NCBI GenBank assembly: GCA_945862295.1
Contig: CAMAXT010000011.1
Coordinates: 1 to 50,264, forward strand
DNA length: 50,264 nt
Source: Pseudobacteriovorax antillogorgiicola
Lineage (GTDB): Bacteria > Bdellovibrionota_B > Oligoflexia > Oligoflexales > CAIYRB01
Direction of reading: 5' to 3'
Positions 25,308-34,705 of this stretch are shown here, one piece after another. The translations under genes were made by a program, and so were the position numbers. Each line of letters begins with the position of its first letter. Position 1 is the first letter of the stretch. The notes below the pieces were generated by a model, which worked only from the letters and a program-made list of their open reading frames with translations, searched no databases and was not told the origin of the DNA.

Positions 25308-26753
25308 ATGAAGCAGTCGTTTAGAGAAGAATGTGGTGTCGTCGGCGTTTTCGGTGACAGCGAAGCCGCGAATCTGGTTTACCTCGGACTATTCGCTCAA
25401 CAGCATCGCGGGCAAGAAGGCTGCGGGATTGTAACTTTAGATCTGACGACCGACTCTGGAGACAACACAAAGTTTCGTTCTCATAAATCCTTCGGTCTCG
25501 TTGCCGACAGCTTTAGTCCCAAAACACTCGGAGAACTCACTGGTAACGCCGCGATAGGTCATGTGCGTTACTCAACGCAGGGCGGCCATATCATTCAGAA
25601 CGTGCAGCCGTTCCATTTTCGCTCAGCACTGGGCTCGCTTGCTATCGCTCACAACGGCAACCTGACCAATGCGACGGGCATCCGCAAAGAATTAGAAAAT
25701 TCCGGCAGTATTTTCCAGACCACCAGTGATACGGAAGTTTTCGTCCATCTCATCGCCAGAGCTGAGGCTCCAACGGTTCTCGAACGGATCTTCCATACGA
25801 TGAATCGTGTTCAGGGTGCTTATTCGATGGTGATCATGTCAGAAGACGCACTCATCGCTGTGCGTGACCCCTTTGGTTTTCGCCCACTTGTTCTCGGTAA
25901 AAGGCACGATGCTTACATCGTCGCAAGTGAGACCTGCGCTTTGGATCTCATCGATGCTGAATTTATCCGTGAAGTTCAGCCAGGGGAAGTCATTCAGATC
26001 ACTAAAGACGGCATGAAGTCGTTCTACCCAGTAGCTAAGAAAAATACAGCTTTCTGTTCTTTCGAACCTATCTACTTTGCGCGTCCAGACAGTAAGATTT
26101 TCGGCGAAGTCATTTACACCATGCGTAAAAAGATGGGAACGATTCTCGCGCGAGAAGCTCCAGCACTCGGTGCGGATGTCGTTATTGCCGTTCCTGACTC
26201 AGGCGTGCCGATGGCGATGGGATACGCAGAACAAGTCAAAATCCCCTTGGAATTAGGTCTTGTCCGCAACCATTACGTCGGGCGAACCTTTATTCAGCCG
26301 GCCCAAGAAATTAGAGATTTCGCAGTAAAACTGAAGCTTAATCCGGTGGTCAGCGTCTTAAACGGCAAGTCGGTTGTTGTCGTAGATGATTCACTGGTTC
26401 GCGGTACAACGTCAGCAAAGATTATCCGCCTAATTCGGCAAGCCGGCGCTCGGGAGATCCATTTGCGTATTGGCTCGCCGCCGATTACGCATTCCTGCTT
26501 TTATGGGGTCGATACCCCACGCCGTGAAAACCTCCTCGCCGCTCAGAGGGACGTCGACTCGATTCGCGAATTCCTCGGATGTGATTCGATTGGATACTTG
26601 AGCACTGAAGGCTTACGAGAGGCTGTAGATGATGCTGGGCAGAATAAATTTTGCACAGCGTGCTTCACTGGCAAGTATCCTGAGAAGATCTGTTCTGAAA
26701 TAATACCGCAGCCAACAGATAAACTCGGTACCGGACTCCGTAGCGGTGTTTAG
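25308..26753 (+). CDS. purF: Amidophosphoribosyltransferase PurF
   Basis: First enzyme of purine synthesis: it transfers glutamine ammonia to PRPP. A short propeptide (MKQSFREE) precedes the N-terminal nucleophile Cys of CGVVGVFGD, as in the Bacillus-type enzyme that is processed. The glutaminase domain includes IGHVRYSTQGG and AHNGNLTN. The PRPP loop is VVVVDDSLVRGTTSAKIIR. The C-terminal CTACFTGKYP has cysteines expected to hold an iron-sulfur cluster, again like the Bacillus type. It ends the purSQLF array and is followed by a hairpin. Confidence 0.95.
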   Translation: MKQSFREECGVVGVFGDSEAANLVYLGLFAQQHRGQEGCGIVTLDLTTDSGDNTKFRSHKSFGLVADSFSPKTLGELTGNAAIGHVRYSTQGGHIIQNVQPFHFRSALGSLAIAHNGNLTNATGIRKELENSGSIFQTTSDTEVFVHLIARAEAPTVLERIFHTMNRVQGAYSMVIMSEDALIAVRDPFGFRPLVLGKRHDAYIVASETCALDLIDAEFIREVQPGEVIQITKDGMKSFYPVAKKNTAFCSFEPIYFARPDSKIFGEVIYTMRKKMGTILAREAPALGADVVIAVPDSGVPMAMGYAEQVKIPLELGLVRNHYVGRTFIQPAQEIRDFAVKLKLNPVVSVLNGKSVVVVDDSLVRGTTSAKIIRLIRQAGAREIHLRIGSPPITHSCFYGVDTPRRENLLAAQRDVDSIREFLGCDSIGYLSTEGLREAVDDAGQNKFCTACFTGKYPEKICSEIIPQPTDKLGTGLRSGV

Positions 26754-26758
26754 GCTAG

Positions 26759-26779
26759 AGCTGACGGCACCCGTCAGCT
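26759..26779 (+). terminator. Hairpin after purF (possible terminator)
   Basis: AGCTGACGG (26759-26767) and CCGTCAGCT (26771-26779) form a perfect 9-bp stem with a CAC loop, 5 bases after the purF stop. There is no T-run behind it, so it could be a Rho-linked or stabilising 3' hairpin rather than a classic intrinsic terminator. Confidence 0.5.
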
Positions 26780-26859
26780 GCCGTTGAACCGACCAAAACT
26801 TAGACTATATTTCCGGCCGCATATTAATATAATCAACTGAAATTGTTAGAAAAAGTTTC

Positions 26860-26874
26860 TGGCAGAATCTTTGC
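26860..26874 (+). promoter_or_regulatory. Candidate sigma-54 (-24/-12) promoter
   Basis: TGGCAGAATCTTTGC matches the sigma-54 pattern TGGCAC-N5-TTGC with GG and GC at the required spacing; the next base is A, as preferred. Transcription would start near 26886, 35 bases before the ATG of the von Willebrand A lipoprotein gene. No enhancer-binding-protein site was identified. Confidence 0.5.
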
Positions 26875-26920
26875 ACAACCTATTAGGTCTAAATAGTCCT
26901 TTGGAAGTGGAGTTGCGCAG

Positions 26921-28072
26921 ATGAGTAGAATTGCTTTTGCTAAAGGTATTTTGGTTTGTCTCACCGCTCTCGGAGCACAAGGCTGTAACGAAACATCTTT
27001 CAAGTCTGGCGCCGACAAGAAGCCTGGAGCTCAGGTTACGCCAGTCCTGCAACCAACACATAAAAACATCAAAATACCTTGCAAGGACGGCGAGTCTAAG
27101 CTGGTAACGACTTTAAGCGGCTCGGTTAAAACCTCATTAGTGGTTGATGGCGAGTTTTGTGGGATCCCTGGCAATACAGAAACAGGCAAACTTACAGTAT
27201 TCTTTGTCTTGGATTTTTCGGGATCGATGCAACAAAACGATCCGATTGAAGCGGGAAGCTGCGGTCGTCTTAAGGCTGCTCAAGCTATTGTTTCTAAACT
27301 AGAAAGCTCAATGAAAGACGGGATCGAACTCTCGGCTGGTCTCTTACAATTCGGTGATAAAGCCCTTCCGGCATTTAATCCAGAAGCTTTAAATACTTTC
27401 AAATCCCATCTTACTGAAGCTAAGTTCTGTGAAAATACCCGCAGCGCGACCAACTACCAAGCAGCATTTGATGCAACAAAAGAAGTTCTAGCTAAGGTTG
27501 ATGGCCCCAAAGTGATTTATTTTATTTCTGACGGCATGCCGACGGTCTCTGCAAACAGCAGCGGTAATATCTTTACTGGGAAGATCGATAATAAAGTTTA
27601 TGAAGACGGCATTGCATCGGCAAAAAGCCTACGCACTTTAAAAGACCTGACCTTGAATGCAGTTTATTTAGGTGCAAACGAAGGCCTCGAAGGCGCTCCA
27701 GACAGCTTTGCTCCGGAATCTTACCTAGAGCAGATCACTGGCGACAAAAAGAACGTTAAGCTCGCGAGCAATGCTGACGCCCTAGCTGCTGAGATCGTAA
27801 AATTTGAAACTCCTGATGTTTCAGAACTAGATACCGCTTCTGTGAAAGGCGAAGTTTCGGCAGACGGCTTTACGACCCGGACCTTTGTTGTGAAAAACCT
27901 AGTTAAAGACCCGACGAAAGAAGGCGTTTGGACCTTTTCGACCGACGCCGTCGAGCTCTTTGCTTCAAACTCAAAGTCAGTGGCAAACAATATCAAAATC
28001 ACGATCCAAGGTTCTGACAGCAAGATCTATGAAGCTCTTGCGACCGTAACGCTGGATACCAAAAGCAAGTAA
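26921..28072 (+). CDS. von Willebrand factor A domain lipoprotein
   Basis: A 383-residue lipoprotein: signal peptide ending in the lipobox AQGC (C at about residue 22). A short linker and a Cys-containing segment precede a von Willebrand A domain from about residue 88. The MIDAS metal site is visible as DFSGSM, with an Asp of the ISDGMPTV strand further on. A beta-rich segment of about 80 residues follows the vWA fold (from about 300). It should be an envelope adhesion or scaffold protein; the partner is unknown. The ATG at 26921 has GGAG about 10 bases upstream, and a sigma-54-like promoter lies before it. Confidence 0.85.
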   Translation: MSRIAFAKGILVCLTALGAQGCNETSFKSGADKKPGAQVTPVLQPTHKNIKIPCKDGESKLVTTLSGSVKTSLVVDGEFCGIPGNTETGKLTVFFVLDFSGSMQQNDPIEAGSCGRLKAAQAIVSKLESSMKDGIELSAGLLQFGDKALPAFNPEALNTFKSHLTEAKFCENTRSATNYQAAFDATKEVLAKVDGPKVIYFISDGMPTVSANSSGNIFTGKIDNKVYEDGIASAKSLRTLKDLTLNAVYLGANEGLEGAPDSFAPESYLEQITGDKKNVKLASNADALAAEIVKFETPDVSELDTASVKGEVSADGFTTRTFVVKNLVKDPTKEGVWTFSTDAVELFASNSKSVANNIKITIQGSDSKIYEALATVTLDTKSK

Positions 28073-28125
28073 CAGCACTCCTAGGCTGTAATCGCTTCAG
28101 ATTTTTAAAACTACGTGTTACCAAT

Positions 28126-28155
28126 AACCCCTTTCACGTTCTCGAGAGGGGTTTT
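28126..28155 (+). terminator. Intrinsic-terminator-like hairpin overlapping the rph ribosome binding site
   Basis: AACCCCTTTC (28126-28135) pairs with GAGAGGGGTT (28144-28153; one T-G pair) around an 8-base loop, followed by TTCTT. It should terminate the vWA gene. The 3' arm GAGAGGGG is also the only Shine-Dalgarno-like sequence for the rph ATG at 28159, so the same hairpin could hide that site. Confidence 0.75.
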
Positions 28156-28158
28156 CTT

Positions 28159-28893
28159 ATGCTTAGATCTGGCGGCCGCACTTCCACACAACTTAGACCA
28201 CTGCGGCTTACACCCGGCTATACCAAGCAAACTCCAGGCAGCATTTTGATCGAGCTGGGTGAAACAAAAGTCATTTGCACGGTCTCAGTAGAAGAATCGA
28301 TACCGCCATTTTTGCGAAATGTTCACCCGGCTCAAGGCTGGTTGACGGCGGAATACTCGATGCTACCAGGTTCGTCGTCTCAGCGTATCCGCCGCGAACG
28401 TCAGAGCGTGGGTGGTAGAACCCAGGAAATTCAGAGACTTATTGGTCGTTGCCTGCGCGGCGTCGTTGATTTAACTAAATGCCCAGATATGACTTTCACC
28501 ATCGATTGCGATGTGATTCAAGCAGATGGCGGAACCCGAACCGCATCGATCACCGGTGCTTATGCCGCTTTAAAAATGGCAGTCGATAAACTCATGCGCT
28601 CTGGGAAATTGCACAAGAATCCCATCATTGACGCTGTTGCTGCAGTTTCAATCGGTATGAAGGGTAGTGAGCTGCTAGTTGATTTGGATTACAAAGAAGA
28701 CAGCTCGGCAGATCTCGATATGAATGTTGTTATGACGCAAAGTGGAAAAATTCTTGAAATTCAAGGGACCGCTGAAAGAGCAGCGTTCTCCAAAAATGAT
28801 GTCATGCGTATTATGGATGCCGCAGAAGAAGCATTGATGCCGGTATTTGACCTTCAGCACTCAGCCGCAGACGGTCATATTGTTGAGTCTTAA
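28159..28893 (+). CDS. rph: Ribonuclease PH
   Basis: Phosphorolytic 3'-5' exoribonuclease that trims tRNA 3' ends. The 244 residues fit the family. Motifs: RSGGRTSTQLRPL near the start, the basic patch RIRRERQSVGGRTQEIQRLIGR and the catalytic-site strand TIDCDVIQADGGTRTASITGAYAAL. The ATG lies only 5 bases behind a terminator-like stem, whose 3' arm supplies the GAGAGGGG ribosome binding site, so initiation may depend on opening the hairpin. It converges on the minus-strand run with an 8-base gap. Confidence 0.96.
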   Translation: MLRSGGRTSTQLRPLRLTPGYTKQTPGSILIELGETKVICTVSVEESIPPFLRNVHPAQGWLTAEYSMLPGSSSQRIRRERQSVGGRTQEIQRLIGRCLRGVVDLTKCPDMTFTIDCDVIQADGGTRTASITGAYAALKMAVDKLMRSGKLHKNPIIDAVAAVSIGMKGSELLVDLDYKEDSSADLDMNVVMTQSGKILEIQGTAERAAFSKNDVMRIMDAAEEALMPVFDLQHSAADGHIVES

Positions 28894-28901
28894 GTCGTAA
28901 G

Positions 28902-29378
28902 TTAGGCAAGTAACGCGTAAGCCAATAAAACAAGGCCAGCGATTAATAAAGCAACCGTTATCCTCGTTGTCCAATCGGATAATGGGGATTCCGGCTTTAA
29001 GGACTCCATTTCCGTGCCGAGCCTTGTCGAGTTGCTGAGATTATCCGGATCAAAATTCCCATGCGACCTTGATTCAGACTTTTTAGTCACCGGCGCAGCT
29101 CTAGGCGCGGTCACCTGCTGCGGACTTGATTTGTCTGACCTACGGCTGCTTGCCGGTGGTGGCGGAATAGTAGGAGCATCGCTATCACTGAGTGCTTCCG
29201 AAGGAACAAAATGCTGCGCCGTGCTTTCGCCTTCTTCACTAAAAACTGTCTTAGTGAACTGCCGCGACGAATTTTGCAGGGTTGGAAACTTTTCGTCGAT
29301 GACCTGATGCACTAGCAATAAAACTCGCGAAACTACGGCTTCTTCTTGTGATGCTGTAATTTCGAGGATTTTACTCAT
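28902..29378 (-). CDS. Predicted tail-anchored membrane protein of unknown function
   Basis: A 158-residue protein. Residues 1-35 look like a small helical segment (ASQEEAVVSRVLLLVHQVIDEK). A long Pro/Ser/Arg-rich, probably disordered region follows (about 60-130), and the chain ends in one hydrophobic helix (TVALLIAGLVLLAYALLA) with nothing after it, a tail-anchor layout with the N-terminus in the cytoplasm. No family is recognised. It starts 15 bases after the secA stop and so is probably co-transcribed with secA. Confidence 0.7.
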   Translation of the reverse strand: MSKILEITASQEEAVVSRVLLLVHQVIDEKFPTLQNSSRQFTKTVFSEEGESTAQHFVPSEALSDSDAPTIPPPPASSRRSDKSSPQQVTAPRAAPVTKKSESRSHGNFDPDNLSNSTRLGTEMESLKPESPLSDWTTRITVALLIAGLVLLAYALLA

Positions 29379-29393
29379 GCAATCTCACTTATG

Positions 29394-32066
29394 TTAAATC
29401 GACGCTTCTGGACCAGCTAGGCCATGGCACTTTTTGTACTTTTTACCTGAGCCACAAGGACAAGGATCGTTACGTCCCACTTTGTCCGCTTCGCGCTTGA
29501 AGGTTTGGGCCAGAGGAGTTTTTTCCTGAGGTGCGGACTGTTGCTGACGGCTACCATGATAGATCATCGCAGATTCGTTTGGCTCACGCGAATTTGGCAG
29601 GTTCATGCCACCATTTCCGTTTGACCCATGGTCGCCACTAATCGCTGATTGCGCCTGTGGGTGTCGCATCTGCATCTTAGATTCATCGGGTTCAGCTAAT
29701 TGCGGCTCGATGACTTGCTCTTTCGGAATTTCCACCGAAATAAGCGCCGTTGCGGTTTCTTCTTCAATCCGGTGCATCATGGTTTCGAAATGACGGAAGC
29801 CTTCTTTTTTGTATTCTTGCAGAGGATCACGCTGGCCGTAGCCGCGTAAGCTAACGCTGTCTTTTAGCGAGTCCATTGCTTGCAAATGATTCTTCCAAGA
29901 CTTGTCGATGACCTGTAGGTAGACCCAGCTCTCAAGGCGAGCTTGGTTTTCTGGGCCGATCTTTTCCAACTTATCTCTGTAGACAGCAGAAACTTGGTCG
30001 CTAATCTCGGTAGCAACTTGATCGGGCGAACTTTCCGCTGGATCAAGATTTGTAATCTTCACGTCGGTATGGAAGAGCTTACTGACGTGTTCATCGATGA
30101 CTTTAAAATCCCAGCTGCCGGCATTGGTGCGGTCAGGCGAATGCTCGATGATCGCACCATAAGCCACTGCATTTACTGCTGAATTAATGAATTCGATCTT
30201 CTTTTTGCCATGCAACGCTTCGCGGCGCAGGCTGTAAATAACCTGACGCTGTTGGTTCATAACATCGTCGTATTCAAGAAGGTGTTTACGACTGGAGAAG
30301 TTTTGCTCTTCAACGCGTTTTTGCGCACGAGCAATCGCCCTAGTTACCATCGGCGAGATAATCGCTTCGCCTTCTTTCATACCGAGTCGGCTCATGATCG
30401 CAGACAATTTGTCTGAAGCGAAGATCCGCATCAGATCGTCTTCCAGAGAAAGATAGAATTTCGTGCGACCTGGGTCACCTTGACGACCAGACCTTCCGCG
30501 CAACTGATTATCGATACGGCGTGATTCGTGGCGTTCAGTACCGACGACGAATAGGCCGCCGAGTTCTTTAACTCCTGGGCCAAGAACGATGTCTGTTCCG
30601 CGACCAGCCATGTTAGTCGAGATTGTTACCGAGCCTTTTTGACCGGCATTGGCGATGATTTCGGCTTCACGAGAGTGGTTTTTCGCATTCAAGATTTCGT
30701 GCGGAATCGATAGCTTTCGCAGTAGAGACGCAAGAAGTTCTGATTTTTCTACTGAAACGGTACCAACAAGAACCGGTTGGCCTTTCTTTTGTGCTTCCGC
30801 AATTTCTTCGGCAATGACAGTGAACTTTTCGCGTGCTGAGCGGAATACTACGTCTTCTTCGTCTTCACGAGTTAGGACACGGTTTGTTGGAATACACAGA
30901 ACATCAAGTTTGTAGATCTTTTGAAATTCGACCGCTTCGGTATCAGCTGTTCCAGTCATACCGGCAAGCTTTTTGTACATACGGAAGTAGTTTTGGAATG
31001 TAATCGTCGCGAGTGTTTGGGTTTCGTTCTGAACTTCTACGTGTTCTTTCGCTTCCAATGCGCCGTGTAATCCGTCGCTGTAGCGACGTCCAGGCATCAA
31101 TCGTCCTGTGTGCTCATCGACGATCAAAACTTTGCTGTCTCGGACGACGTAGTCGACGTCTTTTTTGAAAACGATGTGAGCTTTCAAAGCTTGTTGAACG
31201 TGGTGGAGATGCTCGATGTGCGATGGATCGTAGAGATTATCGACACGCAGTCTTTTTTCAAGCTTACTGATGCCGTCTTCAGTGAGTGCAACAGTACGAG
31301 ATTTTTCGTCGTATATGTAGTCGCTGTCTTTTTGTAGACCCGGAATAGCGGTATTTACTTTTCCATATAACTCAGTGTTTGTTTCTGAGGGTCCGGAAAT
31401 AATGAGCGGTGTTCTAGCTTCGTCAATAAGAATGGAGTCAACTTCGTCGACGATCGCGAAAAAGTGTTCGCGTTGAACCATACGCGCAACTTCTGTTTTC
31501 ATGTTATCGCGGAGAAAGTCGAATCCGAATTCGTTGTTTGTACCGTAAGTGATATCGCAGCCGTATGCTTCGCGGCGTTGCTTATCGGTGAGTCCGTGCA
31601 AGATACAACCGGTAGTTAAGCCTAGAAAATTGTAGATCTTTCCCATCCACTCAGCATCTCGATGAGCGAGGTAGTCGTTCACTGTAATAACATGCACGCC
31701 TTTTCCAGCGAGTGCATTTAAGTAAACCGGTGCGGTCGCTGTGAGCGTTTTACCTTCACCGGTCTTCATTTCAGCGATTTTACCTTCGTGAAGACCGATG
31801 CCCCCGACGAGCTGCACATCGAAATGGCGTTTTTTATCAACACGCCACCCTGCTTCACGCACCACTGCAAATGCTTCCGGTAAAACTTGATCTAGAGTTT
31901 CGCCTTTTGCAAGTCGCTCTCTAAATTCAGGAGTTTTTGCTTGCAGCTGCTCGTCAGAGAGCTTTTGCATATCTGGCTCGAACGCGTTGATACGAGTTAC
32001 GATCTGCGTAATTCGTTTTACTTCGCGGTCGTTTTTAGTGCCGAAGAGTTTCTTTAAAATTTCCAT
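29394..32066 (-). CDS. secA: Preprotein translocase ATPase SecA
   Basis: The 890-residue motor of Sec export. Visible parts: the Walker A site MKTGEGKTL, the DEAD-like [16 protein letters not shown], the preprotein-binding region after it, the second nucleotide-binding fold with NMAGRGTDI and [10 protein letters not shown], and the helical scaffold [16 protein letters not shown]. The C-terminal zinc motif [19 protein letters not shown], which binds SecB and lipid, is intact after a Gln/Asn-rich linker. It is 152 bases downstream of the M23 gene, and a tail-anchored protein gene follows. Confidence 0.98.
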   Translation of the reverse strand: MEILKKLFGTKNDREVKRITQIVTRINAFEPDMQKLSDEQLQAKTPEFRERLAKGETLDQVLPEAFAVVREAGWRVDKKRHFDVQLVGGIGLHEGKIAEMKTGEGKTLTATAPVYLNALAGKGVHVITVNDYLAHRDAEWMGKIYNFLGLTTGCILHGLTDKQRREAYGCDITYGTNNEFGFDFLRDNMKTEVARMVQREHFFAIVDEVDSILIDEARTPLIISGPSETNTELYGKVNTAIPGLQKDSDYIYDEKSRTVALTEDGISKLEKRLRVDNLYDPSHIEHLHHVQQALKAHIVFKKDVDYVVRDSKVLIVDEHTGRLMPGRRYSDGLHGALEAKEHVEVQNETQTLATITFQNYFRMYKKLAGMTGTADTEAVEFQKIYKLDVLCIPTNRVLTREDEEDVVFRSAREKFTVIAEEIAEAQKKGQPVLVGTVSVEKSELLASLLRKLSIPHEILNAKNHSREAEIIANAGQKGSVTISTNMAGRGTDIVLGPGVKELGGLFVVGTERHESRRIDNQLRGRSGRQGDPGRTKFYLSLEDDLMRIFASDKLSAIMSRLGMKEGEAIISPMVTRAIARAQKRVEEQNFSSRKHLLEYDDVMNQQRQVIYSLRREALHGKKKIEFINSAVNAVAYGAIIEHSPDRTNAGSWDFKVIDEHVSKLFHTDVKITNLDPAESSPDQVATEISDQVSAVYRDKLEKIGPENQARLESWVYLQVIDKSWKNHLQAMDSLKDSVSLRGYGQRDPLQEYKKEGFRHFETMMHRIEEETATALISVEIPKEQVIEPQLAEPDESKMQMRHPQAQSAISGDHGSNGNGGMNLPNSREPNESAMIYHGSRQQQSAPQEKTPLAQTFKREADKVGRNDPCPCGSGKKYKKCHGLAGPEASI

Positions 32067-32218
32067 ACGCTCAATTTCTGTAAAGTTGATCTTAGCAAAG
32101 GGCGCACAAAGTTATTTGCGTGGCCTGATCTTTTCCTCGCCAAAGCAAAGCTTAAAGCTGGGAAGCGAATTTTCCCATAGATCGTATGACTTTACATGTG
32201 AAAATTGAAGTATTGTTT

Positions 32219-33229
32219 CTAGTGAACGTTTAGTTCCGCTTCTTCGATGGCTTGCTGGTCGATTTCGATGTCTGAATCCTGAAACTCTGTGATATCTAAA
32301 ATAAATTTCCCAGGGTTTTCGTATTTGCCGTTCACAAGAATTTCATAATGGAGATGCGGACCAGTTGTGCGGCCTGACATGCCGACAGTAGCGATTTGTT
32401 CCCCGCGCAGTACGCGGTGTCCCGGTTGCACCAGATTCTGATGATTGTGACCGTAGCGGGTAACTAATCCATAACCATGCGCTATCATTATGAAATTTCC
32501 GAATCCGGCCTTAGCGCCTGAGAAGATTACGACCCCATCAGCAGGCGCATAAATTGGCGTTCCTACCGGTGATGCAATGTCGATTCCAAGGTGCGTCGTC
32601 TTTTGACCTGTGAACGGCGAGATTCTTTTTCCGAAGCTACTGGTAATCCAACCATCGACCGGTCGAACAGAAGGAATACTCGCGAGAAGTGATTTTTGCT
32701 GACTCAAATTTGAAAGTAGATGCTGCAAGTCGAGCGCGTGTTGGTTTGCTGTTTTGCCTAAACCTTCGAGGGTCTCAAAAACTGGGCGGAACACTAATTT
32801 CTCAGTATTTAGGCCAGAAGGAAGATAATTGGTTGGATCTTTCAGCACTTCGATGTTTTGTGACGACTGATATTCTTCGGGAGTGAGCGGACCTATTCCA
32901 GTTTTCTCACTGATGCTTTTGACTTTGAAAGTTGTGATTTCTTCTAGTTTTAAGCTGTAATCTCGCACTCTTCGGATTGCTTGCTTTACTTCGTCGAGGT
33001 TCTGTTCAAGTAGGCGCGCTTCACCTTTGATGACTTCGTTTTCTGTTGAGGTGTAATGGAAGGTGTGACGTAGCGCACGGAGTTCGATGTAATCAACAAC
33101 GAAAAAGCCAAGAACACCGGAAAAAACAATTGAGAAACCAACAAGCATATTGATCAGCAACGCGGGAATGCGTATCTGACGAGTATTTTTAATTCCTTCT
33201 GGAATGATCATTAACGTGATCTTTTTCAA
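32219..33229 (-). CDS. M23 (LytM) family peptidoglycan endopeptidase, membrane-anchored
   Basis: A 336-residue protein with a short cytoplasmic N-terminus, one membrane helix (about residues 23-47), a charged helical stretch likely to be a coiled coil (about 50-115), and a C-terminal M23 domain. The zinc and catalytic residues are all present: THLGID, RYGHNH and GPHLHYEI. It should face the periplasm and cut peptidoglycan cross-links, or regulate others, as coiled-coil LytM proteins do. It lies between the PP2C phosphatase gene (51 bases upstream) and secA. Confidence 0.9.
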   Translation of the reverse strand: MKKITLMIIPEGIKNTRQIRIPALLINMLVGFSIVFSGVLGFFVVDYIELRALRHTFHYTSTENEVIKGEARLLEQNLDEVKQAIRRVRDYSLKLEEITTFKVKSISEKTGIGPLTPEEYQSSQNIEVLKDPTNYLPSGLNTEKLVFRPVFETLEGLGKTANQHALDLQHLLSNLSQQKSLLASIPSVRPVDGWITSSFGKRISPFTGQKTTHLGIDIASPVGTPIYAPADGVVIFSGAKAGFGNFIMIAHGYGLVTRYGHNHQNLVQPGHRVLRGEQIATVGMSGRTTGPHLHYEILVNGKYENPGKFILDITEFQDSDIEIDQQAIEEAELNVH

Positions 33230-33280
33230 GAAATGCCTCTTAGCAATCTTTAAAAATATGCATGCAGTATGTTTAACGGA

Positions 33281-34039
33281 TTATTTTGAAGAAACTTTAA
33301 CAATCACCCCAGTGATGTTGTCTTCCCCGCCTCTTTGGTTGGCGGTGGCAATCAAGCCAGGGACGGCTTCCGCCCCCTTATTTTGAATTTGTAGTGAGAT
33401 TTCTTTGTCCGGAACTTTACCGTGTAGCCCGTCGCTACAAAGCAAAATCAGGTCGCCGTCCTCTAATTCAAATGACGTTGTATCAACGTCTTCTTCTTCC
33501 TGGTAGCCGACACTACGAGTGATAACATTGCGCAAATGATGCTGTTCCGCCTCTTCTTTGGAAATAATTCCAGCGCGAACTTGCTCACTTACTAATGAAT
33601 GATCATTTGTGATTTGGTAAATATATCCGCAGCGTACAAGGTAGCAGCGGCTATCCCCAACGTGGGCGATATAGGCGTAATTCTCGATGATTTTAAGGAC
33701 TGTCGCGGTAGTGCCCATGCCTTTAAGTTTCGGGTTTTCGAGCGCTTTTTCATAAATTTTTGTAGAAGCGAAATTTATGGAACTAGCGAGTGCGTTGGCG
33801 ATGCGTTGATCTGGATGTGATTTGCAGACATCGAAAATAGTACCCTGGTCTCTGACATGCGGTGGGATAATGTCAACACATAGGCCACTGGCGATCTCGC
33901 CTCCTGCGTGCCCACCCATGCCGTCTGCGACCAGATAAAGCTGCTGCTTGTCATCCGCAAAGAACGAATCTTGATTAGCCGAGCGCACTAGCCCGACGTC
34001 AGTCGCTCCTTGGGAACTTAGCTCGATGTCCACAGCCAT
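33281..34039 (-). CDS. PP2C-type serine/threonine protein phosphatase
   Basis: A metal-dependent phosphatase, 252 residues from the ATG at 34039. Metal-binding and core motifs are intact: RSANQDSF, VADGMGGHAGGEIAS, GMGTTATVLKI, AHVGDSRCYL, LILLCSDGLHG and GGEDNITGVIVKV. It is most like the bacterial Stp/PrpC group that opposes Hanks-type kinases; no such kinase is in this window. The open frame reaches 34138, but GGAG lies 7 bases before the ATG at 34039 and the family begins there, so that start was chosen. Confidence 0.93.
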   Translation of the reverse strand: MAVDIELSSQGATDVGLVRSANQDSFFADDKQQLYLVADGMGGHAGGEIASGLCVDIIPPHVRDQGTIFDVCKSHPDQRIANALASSINFASTKIYEKALENPKLKGMGTTATVLKIIENYAYIAHVGDSRCYLVRCGYIYQITNDHSLVSEQVRAGIISKEEAEQHHLRNVITRSVGYQEEEDVDTTSFELEDGDLILLCSDGLHGKVPDKEISLQIQNKGAEAVPGLIATANQRGGEDNITGVIVKVSSK

Positions 34040-34162
34040 TGTCAGTCTCCGCTCCGCATTCAACACCTTCGGATACTTATATTTTAGCACAGGAATTATC
34101 TTACCGACGACTGTTTGCGACAATTTGCATTTCGCCAACGACCGGATTATCTACTGATATTA

Positions 34163-34705
34163 CTAACTTATTTTAATGTACTTAGCAGCTAGCATAATAC
34201 AGAGCGCACTTAGGCTGTGATTTATTTGGCCTGAGCGCACTAAATGCTCGAGCTCTTCAACGCCGTAGACTTCAAGTTCAATTGATTCATCAGCATCGGG
34301 AAAAAAAGTTCGAGGGTTGGCTGGTTCGCAGTTCATTGCCAGAAAAAAATGACAGGTGTTGTTCATGATAGCGGGATTTGGATTAAGCGAAGCGAGGGGC
34401 AAAATTCTCCGGCTGGTAAAACCAGTTTCTTCTTCTAGCTCACGAACAGTTGCCATCGTCATATCTCTTTCGCCTTGGTTGACGACACCACCAGGCGTTT
34501 CGAGAACGTTCATTAGATTGCCAGCGCGTGGTTGCCTGATGAGGATTGCTTTGTTGTCCTGAGTGATTGGCAACACGTTAACCCAATCGGGACAATCAAG
34601 TCGATAGTAGGGATGGGGTAAAACGCGGTCTTTTATCGATAGATTGAGTTCTTCGACATTGAATGGATATGTTTTAAGAACGACTTTTTTGTCTAGAAGT
34701 TTCAC
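34163..34705 (-). CDS. NUDIX hydrolase (ADP-ribose pyrophosphatase-like)
   Basis: A 180-residue protein with the NUDIX box GGVVNQGERDMTMATVRELE followed by EETGF; the catalytic glutamates are present, and the stretch between the first E and RE is one residue longer than the classic consensus, a known variation. Blocks upstream (VNVLPITQDNKAILIRQPR) resemble ADP-ribose or sugar-nucleotide pyrophosphatases. The substrate is not certain. Its start overlaps the upstream nucleosidase gene by 4 bases, which hints at a shared role in nucleotide clean-up. Confidence 0.87.
   Translation of the reverse strand: MKLLDKKVVLKTYPFNVEELNLSIKDRVLPHPYYRLDCPDWVNVLPITQDNKAILIRQPRAGNLMNVLETPGGVVNQGERDMTMATVRELEEETGFTSRRILPLASLNPNPAIMNNTCHFFLAMNCEPANPRTFFPDADESIELEVYGVEELEHLVRSGQINHSLSALCIMLAAKYIKIS

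Noticed and set aside
34040-34138. Start of the PP2C phosphatase at 34138.
   Set aside because: The extra 33 residues do not match the family, and the ATG at 34039 has a proper Shine-Dalgarno.
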